64,000 bases of DNA, from positions 6,235,897-6,299,896 of the forward strand of contig OZ007516.1 of the NCBI GenBank assembly GCA_963931865.1, read 5' to 3'. Shown piece by piece: positions 33,410 through 56,951 of the stretch. This DNA comes from Axinella damicornis. Taxonomy: Eukaryota; Porifera; Demospongiae; Axinellida; Axinellidae. The notes beneath the pieces are model-generated. The model did no database searches and had not been told where the DNA came from. It worked only from the letters and a program-made list of their open reading frames with translations. Position numbers and translations under genes: made by a program. Positions within the stretch are counted from its first letter, which is position 1, and each line of letters opens with the position of its first letter.

Positions 33410-36400
33410 CTACTTTGGACATTTGACGGTGCTGATCTCATCAGCAAGGGTACAGAGTTCAATGTCACCCAAAACCTCGACAAGGGTGGCCCATGTTACG
33501 GGCTGTTTGCCTCTTCCAGTCAGCCACTCTTGAAGGATTTCCATGTTGATTCGTTCAGGATCGTTCGCGAGTTTGTGGGTCATGTTCTTAACCCTTGACC
33601 CATTTCCGTCTTCCAAGAGGAAGATGCCAAACTGCACATACTTGATTCCTACCTCCTCAGAAATGTTGATCTTTGTTTTATCAGCACGTGTGAACTTCAG
33701 TAGCTCTAGCATGGTGGGTTCATCTGCATGTGCATGGGAAGGAGTGTATATAGGACATGAATCATAACCGTTAAATACACACAGATAGCCAGGAGAAGAC
33801 TAGAAGTATATCACGGTTAATTGTCCTCCTATACACTGTTAGGCAACTGGTTATGTTAAATTGCTGTTCAAAAGCCACTATACTACTCCTGTACTATCAA
33901 CGTTCATTGATCAGGATCATAGCCCAAGCCAAACTCCCCACCTGACAATGCAAGTCTTCGACTCGGCCCTCACGATCAGAGAGGACTTTGAAACCAGAAG
34001 GTGGGCCGAGAAGCCTTCTTCCGCCTCATTGAATATAAGTAAAGAAACTATGAATTTACTGTTTTTTGAAGCTCCCAACTATTCTACACCACTCGTATGG
34101 GATCTACTACGTCGACGCGGAGGTTATGCGATTTATCCTCCGCGGGAAAGTTTGGCCGAGGCGAAGCCGAGGCTAAACTTTCCCAAGGAGGATAAACCGC
34201 ATAACCTCCGAGTCGACGTAGTAGATCTGGCTTCTACCACAGACATAACCTCCAAGTCAAGCTAGTAGCTGGATCCGGCTGCTAGACAACTACAACTCTC
34301 TGATTCTCAGCACAGCGTGGCGATCCTTTGATGCACCGCGGAGGATAAATCGGATATCCTCTGCTATGACATCATAGTGGAGGATAACCGATTTATCCTC
34401 CGCGGTACATCAAAGGAACGCCCACGCACTGTGGTAGAATGCATGTTATCCAGTTGTAAGGTTACTACATATACACACATATGGCACTTTGAAGAGCCAT
34501 AAAACACCAAAACACAAACTGAAAGAATACAATGTCAACCTTACCCGAGCTTCCAGCACGCTCTCCACAGAGATCAGTATAAGCCTCTGTGCGGGCAGGT
34601 ACAGGCTGCAATGTGAAGATAATTAAATTTTGTGTGCATGAGTCTCTACACATATTCCATGCAGGAACCAGTTCAGAACACAGCAAAGTAGCCTTACCTC
34701 ACAAAACCACACTGAACTTCCTGCGGGGACACCTGACATTGTTTTTGTAAGAACACAGCGGAGGTTTTGGGGCTGTTGTTTGTGGAATATTATCTTTGCA
34801 GGGTGGGGTTCTTGCGCTCCTTGATGGCTTTCACTGCAGAAGAATGCTAAGCGTTGCTCAGCATGCCTTGTATAGTGCAAGTCTGAAGTTACTCTTTCAA
34901 TTCCTTTCTCGATGCATTGCCGAACTTCGTTACAAAGGGTTGCATGACTTGTGCTGCGTTCTGAATCACTTATCTCCATATTTTGGTCGCAAGAAATTTC
35001 ACAAAATGTTGGTAAAAGTTTCAGTCGGACTGTATCACAGTATGGCTGAAGAGAAAATGAGATTTGATCTCGGAAAAGGTCACCAGTTTCTAGTTCCCAC
35101 TTAAGGTGTTCTTTTGCATTCTCCTCACTAAGAAGATGCACAACAAGAGCCGGGAAGAGGCCCCTAGGACAGTAGCCACATCTGAAGCAAACCAGGAGTG
35201 GTGGAATGGAAGCGGCACTTGGTACCTGTGGAGTCTCACTACTCAAAACACTGCTACTCTCTGCAGCTAGGACACAAGGCATGAAGTACATCTCATCTTG
35301 GCCTTCCTTGCCAATCGGAGCAATGATACGGAGGTGCTTTAACAAGCTTACAAGCTCGATTGCACTGAGGAGCTGATCTGAACCTCTGCTGCTAATTGTC
35401 TCGAAATCCCTGAATCGGAAAATTCCCTTCTTCTTAAACTCTTCCTGGACAGTTGTAGATGTCTCACCTATGAGTCCAGTGATGTTGTCGAAGAGTACCT
35501 GTGTGTCCTGGATGACAAAGCCTTCTCCTTGATAGTGTCGAATCAGACCCATTTTTGAATGCAGAAAGCATAAAGCTTTATTAAGCTCATCAGTTGAGTT
35601 AATGCCACAGTTCTTTGCTACTAAGAAGCATTCGTCATAACTGAGTATTCGGTTCTCAACCTGCCGAATTGCAAGACTGAAGATCAGCCATGAGGTGGGA
35701 GTGCTAACCTTAAAGTAGTCATGTTTGCTCATGCGTTCTATTGCAGCCCGAACAAGCAGGACGTCGCTATCACCATCAGCAAGGTTGTTAACAGCAAGAA
35801 TAAGACGGTCACGGTCCTTGGAAGCATACTGGACTATGTCTTGATTGAAATGTGCTGTAGATTGCATTAATTTTTTAAGTTGACAATCCACTCCTTGGAT
35901 GTCAGTTTCAGATACTTTATCCCGGTGTGTACCAACAATGAACGCTCTTGGCATTAAAGATCTACATTGTTGGTCCTTGTCAGCACCTGTGCCTATGGAG
36001 GCTATGCTAGCTAGTGACTGAAGTAGATATTCCTTTGTTGTGAAGGTTGTCTGATATCGTTCAGTGGATGCACCGGTGACCGGGTGAACATATTTAATTG
36101 TAATTCTCTCATTGAGGTCTCTGTCTAATCTGAATACAAGGAAGAATATGGATGGACCAGATATTAGGGCAGGGAACAACTCTTGGAATTCCAATTGCCC
36201 TCCTGTGTCAGTAAGGTAAACCGTTGATGCTCCTTGAATGTGCTCTTTGATTTTCAACCAACCTTTCTTTCGAAGGGCATATTTGAATAACCGTTTAAAA
36301 TCAGGTACTCCTGCTATAACTGGTGAAACAGCAGGTGGAAGAAGTGTTGAGCCTACATCAGTTGGGCTAGCATAAGGTTCAAATCCAGGTTCAACCCTAG

Positions 36401-37083
36401 TGGATCTCTCCAGGGGTAGACTCAGGTCACTTGCTTGGTTACGGGTTATCTCCACCATCAGCGATGTGGCTTCATCATTAAAACTGAGTTTGTTCCAATC
36501 TAAACCACTGGCTTTTACGCTAGATGCCATAGGTTTCCTTATTTGGACTTGAATAACTTTTTCTGCAACCCCTGTGCTAGGAAGAGAAGGACTTGGACGT
36601 TCTCCTGTTAGACGTTTGATTAGTGAACTTTTACCTGATCTTGGAGGGCCAACGAACACACAATGCATTATAGTTTGGTCCAGTTTTCCTTTCTCTTTAA
36701 CTGCCTCCTCAAATGCAGCAATATGTTTATCTTCATCTAAAGCAGATACATGAAGTTTGTAAGGTCATTACACATATCTAATAATATACAGTTCACACAA
36801 AATCCTAGCAGCTGCTCCCCAAAAATTCTCTTCAGTATAGGAAATAGATATGCTTCATGCAGCCCTCACTTCGTCTGTGTGAGTTGCTCCCCGATTTTGG
36901 CCATTTCAGCTGCTGCTCCCCAATTGCATCCGCTTGCAGCCCCTGCCCAACTTTCTCTCCCCTTGCCTTCCTCTCCCGCCCTCCCCCTCTCCCCTCCCCC
37001 CCCCCCCCTCCCCTTCCCCCCTTCCCCCCTTCCCCCCTTCCCCCCCCCCCCCCTCCCCTTCCCCCCTTCCCCCCTTCCCCCCT

Positions 37084-37117
<34 letters not shown>

Positions 37118-38269
37118 AGCTTCATTCCCAGGCACCAGTTTTTGATCTCTTACAGTACGCAAAACATAGGGAGAATGTGCAACAACAGCCTTATACCCAG
37201 GCCCCGCCACCCCACCCTTTCTTTCTCGGGCGTGGGGCGGGGCCTGAGTATGAGGCTATAATGCAACAGTGGCTAATAGACATAACTTGTGTTATACAAT
37301 GGGCTCACCTGACAGGAGCAGGAAACCCACTTCTACTATCTTGCACCTTCGAGGATAAATAAAACGAGCCAATAGTCTTCCTCCCACAACAACAATGCTG
37401 TTCTTTATGGCTACTACGAGCGAAGAGTGCCGAGCAGTTGGCATGTGACCAACAATTGGCCATGAGTCACTGCAAGGGTCATACATGTAGATCGCATTTG
37501 TTGGTTTATAAAGACCTACACCGAAATCAGTTGATCCACCTACAGCAAGCAACTGTCCAAACATCTTCACACACGATGTATTGTATGCTGGAACATCAGC
37601 AACAGGTTTCCATACCTCCTTGTGGGATGGGGTGTTTTGTATGCAAGAATCAAATAAGTCGTTTGTGTCACATTTCAGAACTGTTTGGCACACATGGAAT
37701 GTTGAACCTCTTCCTCTGTATCCTCCAACAAAAAATAGGTCTTTTCCAAGTGCAATTGCCATCATATCAGAAACAGGTTCTGGGAGGCTGCAAGCTGTAT
37801 CCCATTTACGAGTTTCAGTACTAGTGTCCATAACCTCCACCACATCCAAACAGTTTCCTCCCCAACTCGCTCCTCCCCCTGCGGCTATGAGGGTCTCACA
37901 AAAGCAAACAACAGCAGGGTATACTCGCTTTGTAGGCATCGGGGGGTAGCATTCCTCCCACGAACTATCGTTATAACTGAAGATACGATTCGTAGCTTGC
38001 CCAGACGGCGACTCCCCTCCAACTGCAGTAAGGCGGTGGTTTATAACAACCAGTCCATACCTTCTCTGGGGGCACGGTGTTAGGAGGGACCAGACATACT
38101 CGTTATTGGGGTCGCATGCAAACACATCCTGACTGCCTCCTGGGCTGAAGTAGGCAACACCATCATGAACAGCAGACGTACCTCTCTCCATCAAAGCTGG
38201 GGCATTTCTCGTGCCTTCGTCCCACCGCCATTGAAAGCGCGGTCTACTGTCAACCTCTCTTGTAGCCAT
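33410..38269 (-). CDS. Kelch - ROC-like GTPase - COR-like - Death domain protein
   Basis: Four exons on the minus strand (37309-38269, 34698-36736, 34545-34605, 33410-33723) join in phase to 1,124 residues. Exon 1 holds about five Kelch repeats (VGG and AVGG blade motifs), exon 2 a Ras-of-complex-like GTPase: P-loop GPPRSGKSS, switch DTGGQ, THRD for guanine specificity. After it comes about 400 residues with COR-like layout (SWLIFSLAI, FVIQDTQVLFDNITGL). Exon 4 ends in a death-fold domain: INMEILQEWLTGRGKQPVTW, ELCTLADEI. Known ROCO proteins (LRRK, DAPK1, MFHAS1) are kinase or signalling scaffolds; Kelch would bind partners and the death domain would recruit adaptors (inference). The ATG at 38269 is the first in-frame methionine. 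The Kelch-to-GTPase join rests on CTGTCAG|GTGAGC and CTTTAG|ATGAAG across an intron with a long C-run. A fusion of two neighbouring genes by misprediction cannot be excluded without transcripts. Confidence 0.78.
34098..34437. mobile_element. Palindromic dispersed element, copy 1
   Basis: About 340 bp, nearly identical to 47768-48112. It contains two inverted-repeat modules: GGATCTACTACGTCGACGC...GTCGACGTAGTAGATC, and a palindrome around CTATGACATCATAG whose arms end in CCGCGGAGGATAAATCG. It lies in the last intron of the Kelch-GTPase gene. Confidence 0.85.
36955..37120. repeat. C-rich low-complexity tract
   Basis: CCCCTTCCCC words and long C-runs, ending in about 35 consecutive C at 37085-37118, inside the intron between the Kelch and GTPase exons. 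The assembly is probably unreliable in length here. Confidence 0.95.
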
Positions 38270-38498
38270 CGTTATCGCAGAGGGTCTGGGGAGCAAGACC
38301 TATCGACATCACCCTGATCACCGTGCATATCCATGCTCTCGCGAAGGGCGATGGGATCCGGGACGTCGACGGACTCGTCCAGCCCCACCTACTAGATCTA
38401 TAGATTTCCCGGACGGAAGCGATCTTGTCTCGTGCCAAGACCCTGCTCCCGCAATATCGCATGGGAACGAGACTACGAGCATGAAGGTGACACGTTCA

Positions 38499-38506
38499 TG
38501 ACGTCA
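38499..38506. promoter_or_regulatory. CRE-type site in a divergent promoter
   Basis: A perfect TGACGTCA palindrome lies between the divergent Kelch-GTPase gene (ATG 38269, minus) and the bZIP gene (ATG 39145, plus). CRE sites bind CREB/ATF bZIP dimers. Its use is inferred only from sequence and position. Confidence 0.45.
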
Positions 38507-39086
38507 ATGTTACTAAGTAAAGAAAATAATGACACTTGTTCCTTTTTTTAGTAACACATGTATTGCACAACAACTCCAGAAACAGTGAAATAGGCTGCCA
38601 TCGCGCTTGTGCAATTCACTCTCGAGAGGTACTAGGTCGGTTCTCAGCCCAACTCAGCAAGTGGACAGTGACGCATCGTTTTCGCAGCACAACGCTGCCG
38701 AAGCAAGCGGAGAGACAGCCAGAAGTTACTGTACGAGGAAAGCAAAGGGTAGCCCCTTTTGCGTCAAGCTCACTCATCGTCCCGGGGACCAGATAAACCC
38801 GGGTACCCATTCAGTTGCTTTTCCCTACGGGCGAAGAAGCGTTTTGCCTACCGCACAGTAGGCCGGAAAAGAAGGCAGAAAAAGCCATAAACCCTTTGTT
38901 TCCCAAGCAGACGAATCTCAACTCAACTCACTCTCACAGTGGTGGGCTGTTGTAGTATAATTTGAGAACTGAACTTCGTATATAGGCATTCTAAGTAGGT
39001 AAAATAGCCAGTACTTTGCCACAAACGTCTCTGGTTACTGCCAAGATTTCTTCTCCGTTTGAAAGCACTCTCTTGTCAAATACACA

Positions 39087-39296
39087 ATGTTTGCCCGCGC
39101 AGTGGACGCATCAGTATCAGCTATGTCAGTTGCCAATCTCCAGTATGGACCTGGAACAATTTGTAAACCTCGATCTAGAGGTCGGACTGAGTTGCCAGGA
39201 CGTGGTGAGGGATCCGTACACCACAGAAGTGAAGGTGTGCGAGAAAGCCTCAACCCGGAACAGTTCACAACCAGACTCCTCTTGTCCTCCGTTTAG
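39087..39296 (+). CDS. Upstream ORF overlapping the bZIP start
   Basis: An ATG at 39087 opens a 69-codon frame that passes over the bZIP start codon at 39145 in another frame and stops at 39294-39296. If transcription starts upstream of it, ribosomes that use it cannot start at 39145, so translation of the bZIP would need leaky scanning or reinitiation, as in ATF4-type control. No protein function is suggested. Confidence 0.4.
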   Translation: MFARAVDASVSAMSVANLQYGPGTICKPRSRGRTELPGRGEGSVHHRSEGVRESLNPEQFTTRLLLSSV

Positions 39297-40348
39297 TCCT
39301 GGTGAGTTTGTTGAGCATTACGTACGTGCACACACACTTAATTTGGTGACACATAGCAACATGTCCACCGAATCAACATATAAATATGAAGACAAGAGTC
39401 TCTGAAGCCTGAGCGAAGAGAAAGCCAACTATCAGATGTTTTTGTAGGATGCAATGGCCGTCACCATCTGGGTCACACAAGTGTATGTGTGGTTTCAATT
39501 ACTTGTGTGATTATACATGCTTCCCTACCTTGTTACCTTGTTACCCAGGTGACTTCCGACCTCCTGAAGTTGACTCCTCACCACCTGCTGACATACTTGA
39601 TCCCAGCAGCTGCCACTTCCTGCTCGAGATGTTCATGTCAGAGCTGGACGCAGGTACTGGGGAGGAGGGGGCGACCCCCTCCCCCTCCCCTTGCCAAGGC
39701 AGCCCTTGTTCCAAGCAGTCGACTTCTGTGGAGTGTATCGATCCCAACGGCTTAGACGACCCATTCCTTATGGAATTCACGGACATAGATGGACTTCTCC
39801 ATGAAACGAATGTTCTCAACTCCTTCCCAACCTCTCCCAACTTCAGTGTAACTCCCTCTCCTATTGGTAATGTGGATCCCTTCTTCGATTTGTCTGACCG
39901 TGTGTCTCCCTTTTCTTCTAGTGATAGTGAAGTGACTTTCGATTTTTCCGAGGATGCTCTAGGTTTTAACAGCCACGAAGAGCAGCAGCTTTCTCCATTG
40001 CTATCTCAACAGCTTGTAGTAGTTAACCATGACCATTCATATGCAGCAATGCCTACCGAATCCGAGCCTAAGTGCACATCTTCTCGTAAACAAAACTTGC
40101 ATAAGATCGCCGGTGGAGTGAAGAAGACAAAGGCTATCGTGAAAGATCAACGGTACTTTGTCAGAAGGCAAAAGAACAACATTGCATCACAGTCTTCCCG
40201 AGCCAAGCGAAGGACCAAGAATGCCACAACGTTCGGCCGAGTTGGTGAACTAGAGGCTGTGAATGCAGAGTTACGAGCACAGGTAGAGCAACTGACTACT
40301 GAAACAGAGAAGCTAAAGAAGCTGCTTATTGATAGATTAGCTCAGTAA
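39145..40348 (+). CDS. PAR / C/EBP-like bZIP transcription factor
   Basis: Two exons (39145-39301, 39549-40348) join in phase (CCTG|GTGAGT, CCCAG|GTGACT) to 318 residues. The C-terminus is a bZIP domain: basic region KDQRYFVRRQKNNIASQSSR, then a leucine zipper with heptads GELEAVNAELRAQVEQL and TEKLKKLLIDRL. The basic region is closest to PAR proteins (HLF/TEF/DBP) and C/EBP, which have RRxKNNxAAKRSR; here Ser-Gln-Ser replaces Ala-Lys-Arg, so DNA specificity may differ. The middle is acidic and rich in Asp, Ser and Pro, fitting an activation region. It would bind DNA as a dimer in the nucleus. An overlapping upstream ORF and a CRE in the 5' region suggest translational and cAMP/stress-type control (inference). 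Family placement beyond bZIP is uncertain. Confidence 0.88.
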
Positions 40349-40614
40349 ACAATTCAGGATGCAATATCTTCTTGTAGATTTTTATAGTTATGTCGGTGTC
40401 CATCAATGTTTTATAAGAGCTATGTTTGTACAATCTCATGAATCTATTAATTAAATTTTACTTTCTCGTGGTATAAAAACACCGTGGAAGTGCTTGTGGA
40501 ATGACTACAAGTATGCCATGATCTGTCGCATGTGGTCTATAATGGGACAACTTTAATTCCCTTGAAAGAATACGTACTTTTGGATTCCCTATTATATAAC
40601 TAGAATGTCCAGGT

Positions 40615-53481
<12,867 letters not shown>

Positions 53482-53562
53482 CTGTGGGGAGAGAGAGAGG
53501 GGAGAGGGACTTGTCGTTAACAACATGGAGTCCTAAACTGGTTATTCCATGAAGAACGTGTG

Positions 53563-53762
53563 NNNNNNNNNNNNNNNNNNNNNNNNNNNNNNNNNNNNNN
53601 NNNNNNNNNNNNNNNNNNNNNNNNNNNNNNNNNNNNNNNNNNNNNNNNNNNNNNNNNNNNNNNNNNNNNNNNNNNNNNNNNNNNNNNNNNNNNNNNNNNN
53701 NNNNNNNNNNNNNNNNNNNNNNNNNNNNNNNNNNNNNNNNNNNNNNNNNNNNNNNNNNNNNN
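53563..53762. other. Assembly gap of exactly 200 N
   Basis: An unresolved run of 200 N with a round-number size, so the true length is unknown. It interrupts TTC21B and separates its two oppositely oriented parts. Confidence 1.
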
Positions 53763-53847
53763 CGGGTTCCTGCCCGGCCTGGTGGAGAAGATGAGGGTCC
53801 AGCTGGCCCTGCAGGACTGGGAACAGGCCGTGGAGATGCCCCACTAG
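53763..53847 (+). pseudogene. TTC21B-like exon in the opposite orientation
   Basis: The plus strand reads GFLPGLVEKMRVQLALQDWE then QAVEMPH and a stop. This matches an N-terminal segment of the TTC21B family (a VxKMxLQLALQDW pattern), upstream of the exons found on the minus strand from 53481. It should therefore be minus if the gene were collinear. No consensus donor is obvious after QAVE. Most likely a contig was placed in the wrong orientation beside the gap; a real inversion or a duplicated fragment is also possible. Confidence 0.7.
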
Positions 53848-53967
53848 TGGGTGGGGTAGAGAGGGAGGGTGGGGAGGTGTGTGGGGGTAGAGAATTAAGT
53901 GGGATGTTGTGGTTGTGGTGTGTATGGGTAGAGAGCGATCGAGGGTAATAGGGTGTGGTGTGTGTGT

Positions 53968-53972
53968 GTGGT

Positions 53973-54004
<32 letters not shown>
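53968..54004. repeat. Poly-G run
   Basis: About 34 consecutive G. The sequence from here to the WDR37-like exons (54005-54835) holds a MITE end at 54030-54068, a short TATCACCCTCAGGGTGATA palindrome near 54350 and a C-rich tract at 54640-54830. No gene was recognised there. Confidence 0.9.
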
Positions 54005-54005
<1 letters not shown>

Positions 54006-54839
54006 GTATACCTGATGCAACAATGCCTATACGCTCCTTCACTGCCTTCGGCGGCTCATGCGCTCCTGATGGAACCATTTCCTAAATGTACTGTAAGAGA
54101 AACCATCCCAAGGTTGGATGCCAGAACACAGACTCCACCTCATGTTCCAGCAATGTCAGTTATCTACCCGTGTCGGACTTTCAACCATGGTACAATCACA
54201 ACATTTCAACTGCACTTTGGCAGTCTTGCAGTCGAAACACAATTAAAACAAGGTTGAAAATCCGTCAAACTAGATAGTTTGTACTCGCCTGGACCGTGAC
54301 CTTCTTGAACCACAATGTCCTTGTGCCCTTGGGCCGGGACTATCACCCTCAGGGTGATAGCACTGGCTGTGCCTCCACTCACCTCTACGTAGAAAGCTTT
54401 TGCTCAGTAGTGGGGTGGCCATTTCTTACCGGACTAATAGGGTCTTCATTTCTAGCATTCAGGGCCCATTTTCATCTGCTAGTCGTGCACTGTGACTATG
54501 TATAGCACATGTACATGTACAGTACGACTGATAGTGCCGTCAGCAGTCATGGCAGTGCCTGGACATTTCATGGCCAGACTCATTGACATGAAGGACATCA
54601 TATTGCCGCCGTCGAGCTTTTGTAAATGGTATCTCTCTACCCCCTCTCTTCCTTTCCCTTCTTCATCCCTGTCCCTCCCCACCCTCTCCCCACCCCTCTC
54701 CACCCTCTCCCCACCTCCTCCCCACCCCACCTCCCCCCTGCCCACCCCACCTCCTCCCCACCCCACCCCCTGCCCACCCCACCCTCTCCCCACCCCACCT
54801 CCTCCCCACCCCCTCCCTGCCTTGTGTCCTCCCACTCAG

Positions 54840-56061
54840 GCCACGACCTAGAACTCACCCACGTCTGCACGCACCCCCCACAGCAACTTGTGGTTACCTC
54901 ATCACAGGACACCACCTTCAGCTATGTATACCATAATCTCAGGAATGAGTACCCGCACACCACACTTTCAGCTTGCCGTGTTCATGTATTACGGCAACAA
55001 TGTATGTTTTACCAACACCATATTAGGCTGTGGGACTTCCGAGCCCCACCCATCCACTCTGTCAATGTGTTCCAGGGACACTCAAAAGCGGTCAACTCCG
55101 CTGTGTTCAACATGCAAGAGAACGTCATCAGTGGATCAGATGACCACACTGTCAAGGTATTGTTGTTGTTGTTGTTGTTTGTTGTTGTTATTGTGTACCC
55201 TTTCAACTCAGTTGATCGAAATATAAAATAGCATTGTTGGCAGACTGATAAGAAACTTTTGGCTGTGCGTATATCAAACATATGTGCAGTTGATTTCCGT
55301 TGCGTTTGAACATTGCGTGTGTGGTGGATTTTCAAGCATGAGGCTCCACGCATAGCTTCTGGATTATAGCATCTTCCAGGCTGTGTAGCTCCTGTGAAGC
55401 TCCACCCACAGGAAGTTCTTGCCACTATAACACTAATGGTACTCACAATGTTCCAATGCAACGGAAATTGACTGTACCTCCCAAGTGTGTAGGATTTGTG
55501 CTTCGCTGAAAGTCCATGCGCATTCATAGTTGCATGTACAGAAAAAATTATACCTGAAGCTAAAGTTTGTATTTCGTGCTACCATCCAATCTACTATTTT
55601 GAAAGTAACTATAGTGTCACATGACAGAGAGCTCCCGGTGCAACGTTAGCTAACAGTAGCTGTAGTGTCTCATGACAGAGAGCTCCCAGTGCAGTACGTT
55701 GACTAAGAGTAGCTGTAGTGTCACATGACAATGGGCTCCCGGTGCAGTACGTTGGCTAAGAGTAGCTGTAGTGTCACATGACAATGGGCTCCCGGTGCAG
55801 TACGTTGGCTAAGAGTAGCTGTAGTGTCTCATGACAGAGAGCTCCCGGTGCAGTACGTTGGCTAAGAGTAGCTGTAGTGTCACATGGCAATGGGCTCCCG
55901 GTGCAGTACGTTGGCTAAGAGTAGCTGTAGTGTCACATTGAAGTAGAGTGCTGACATCATCTAATGAGAGATCAGATGCCATTGTTTGGTACACAGATCT
56001 GGGATCTGAGGAACATGAGATCTCCGGTGGACTCGGTACGAGTGGACTGTGGAATCAACAG
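54840..56061 (+). CDS. WDR37: WD-repeat protein WDR37-like, three internal exons
   Basis: Exons 54840-54921, 55027-55156 and 55997-56061 fit phase to phase. They read [54 protein letters not shown] and [20 protein letters not shown], the arrangement of two consecutive WD40 blades in WDR37, a propeller scaffold that pairs with PACS proteins in vertebrates (family knowledge). The first exon ends CAG|CTATGTA, which lacks a GT donor; a single C-for-G difference would give GTATGT. The N-terminal blades are not seen upstream, where the gap region lies, and the exons expected after 56061 are not found before the next gene at 56952. So the gene is partial, a pseudogene fragment or damaged by assembly. 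Confidence 0.72.
55605..55940. repeat. Minisatellite with a unit of about 53 bp
   Basis: About six units of AGTAGCTGTAGTGTCACATG, then ACA(ATG/GAG)AGCTCCCGGTGCAGTACGTTGGCTAAG, inside the WDR37-like intron. Two variants alternate (CAATGGG and CAGAGAG). Confidence 0.9.
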
Positions 56062-56064
56062 GTA

Positions 56065-56950
56065 GTGTGCATGCATAAACCTTACCAGTTCAGTGGAAGG
56101 GTATCAGCCTCGATGATTTGGGAGTAGACAACTACAAGGGGATGTCTGACTGGTGTTGCTTGAAAGCACTGCACAAGGTGACTCTGCCAGCCGCAATCCC
56201 ATCTGGACAGAATGATCACTAATCAGCGTTCCCAGGCCATGCTGGAACTAATATACTCCATGCAGTTGAAGAGTTCACGCATTATATACTATATATACTA
56301 TGTAGATAGCTACATGTTTTTGTATATATCAGGCACTTACTTAATTGTAAGTTTTTGTAAGTTTTTGTATTAATTTGTTTAGTATACTATACACGCAGCG
56401 GATGTTTTTTGTTGTGATGTTTTTGTGCCTCGATCATGCATGCACATGAATGGACAGTCTGCAGTCTTTAAGGTGCCGTGTCATGTAGCTAGCTAGCACT
56501 TGCATGCCATGCATGCATGCATGAATTGCGGGAGAACTCAATGCCTGCATGTTCATGCCACATAGCACCATGGTCACTGCACGTTGCACGGTTGCACAGG
56601 TTGCACGGGTTGCACCGTTGCACGGGTTGCACCGTTGCACAGTTGCATCTTATACATCACTGCCATGAGCAATGCAATGGGTACAACGTACAGCAGCATG
56701 GGCTGTATTCTCAAAATAAATTGGCTATAGCTAGCTAGGTGCATACATGCATGTACACTGAGGAGGAAAAACCCACTTTTGCACCATATATCTCGCGAGC
56801 TCGTCAGACTGCCAATTTGGGGGCGTGGCTATAGCTGGGGTATATATTGAGCCCTGCCCACGGCTTCGCGCAGTAGCTGGTCGCATCGTACTTTGTATCA
56901 TCAAGTTGCAAGTCTTGTGATTTTCTTCGAGCTACACGTCTGGCGAGCCA
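56065..56950. other. Spacer before the PHD gene
   Basis: No exon recognised. At 56576-56645 there is a short array of GTTGCACGG / GTTGCACCG units. The sequence around 56780-56950 is the putative promoter of the next gene; no TATA box is clear. Confidence 0.4.
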
Positions 56951-56951
56951 C

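Noticed and set aside
36000..38296. Two separate genes: a Kelch protein and a GTPase.
   Set aside because: A consensus donor at 37309 and acceptor at 36736 join them in phase and the Kelch frame has no earlier stop at a natural end; kept as one gene with the caveat stated.
39145..40348. Assignment of the bZIP gene as ATF4 or CREB.
   Set aside because: The basic region RRQKNNIAS follows the PAR/C/EBP pattern; the uORF resembles ATF4 control but that does not define the family.
53542..54078. Open frame running through the N gap.
   Set aside because: Ns carry no information and the flanks disagree in strand and family.
54290..54410. Minus-strand frame GGTASAITLRVIVPAQGHKD that looks protein-like.
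   Set aside because: Short, no matching splice phases and no neighbouring exons; contains a perfect palindrome.
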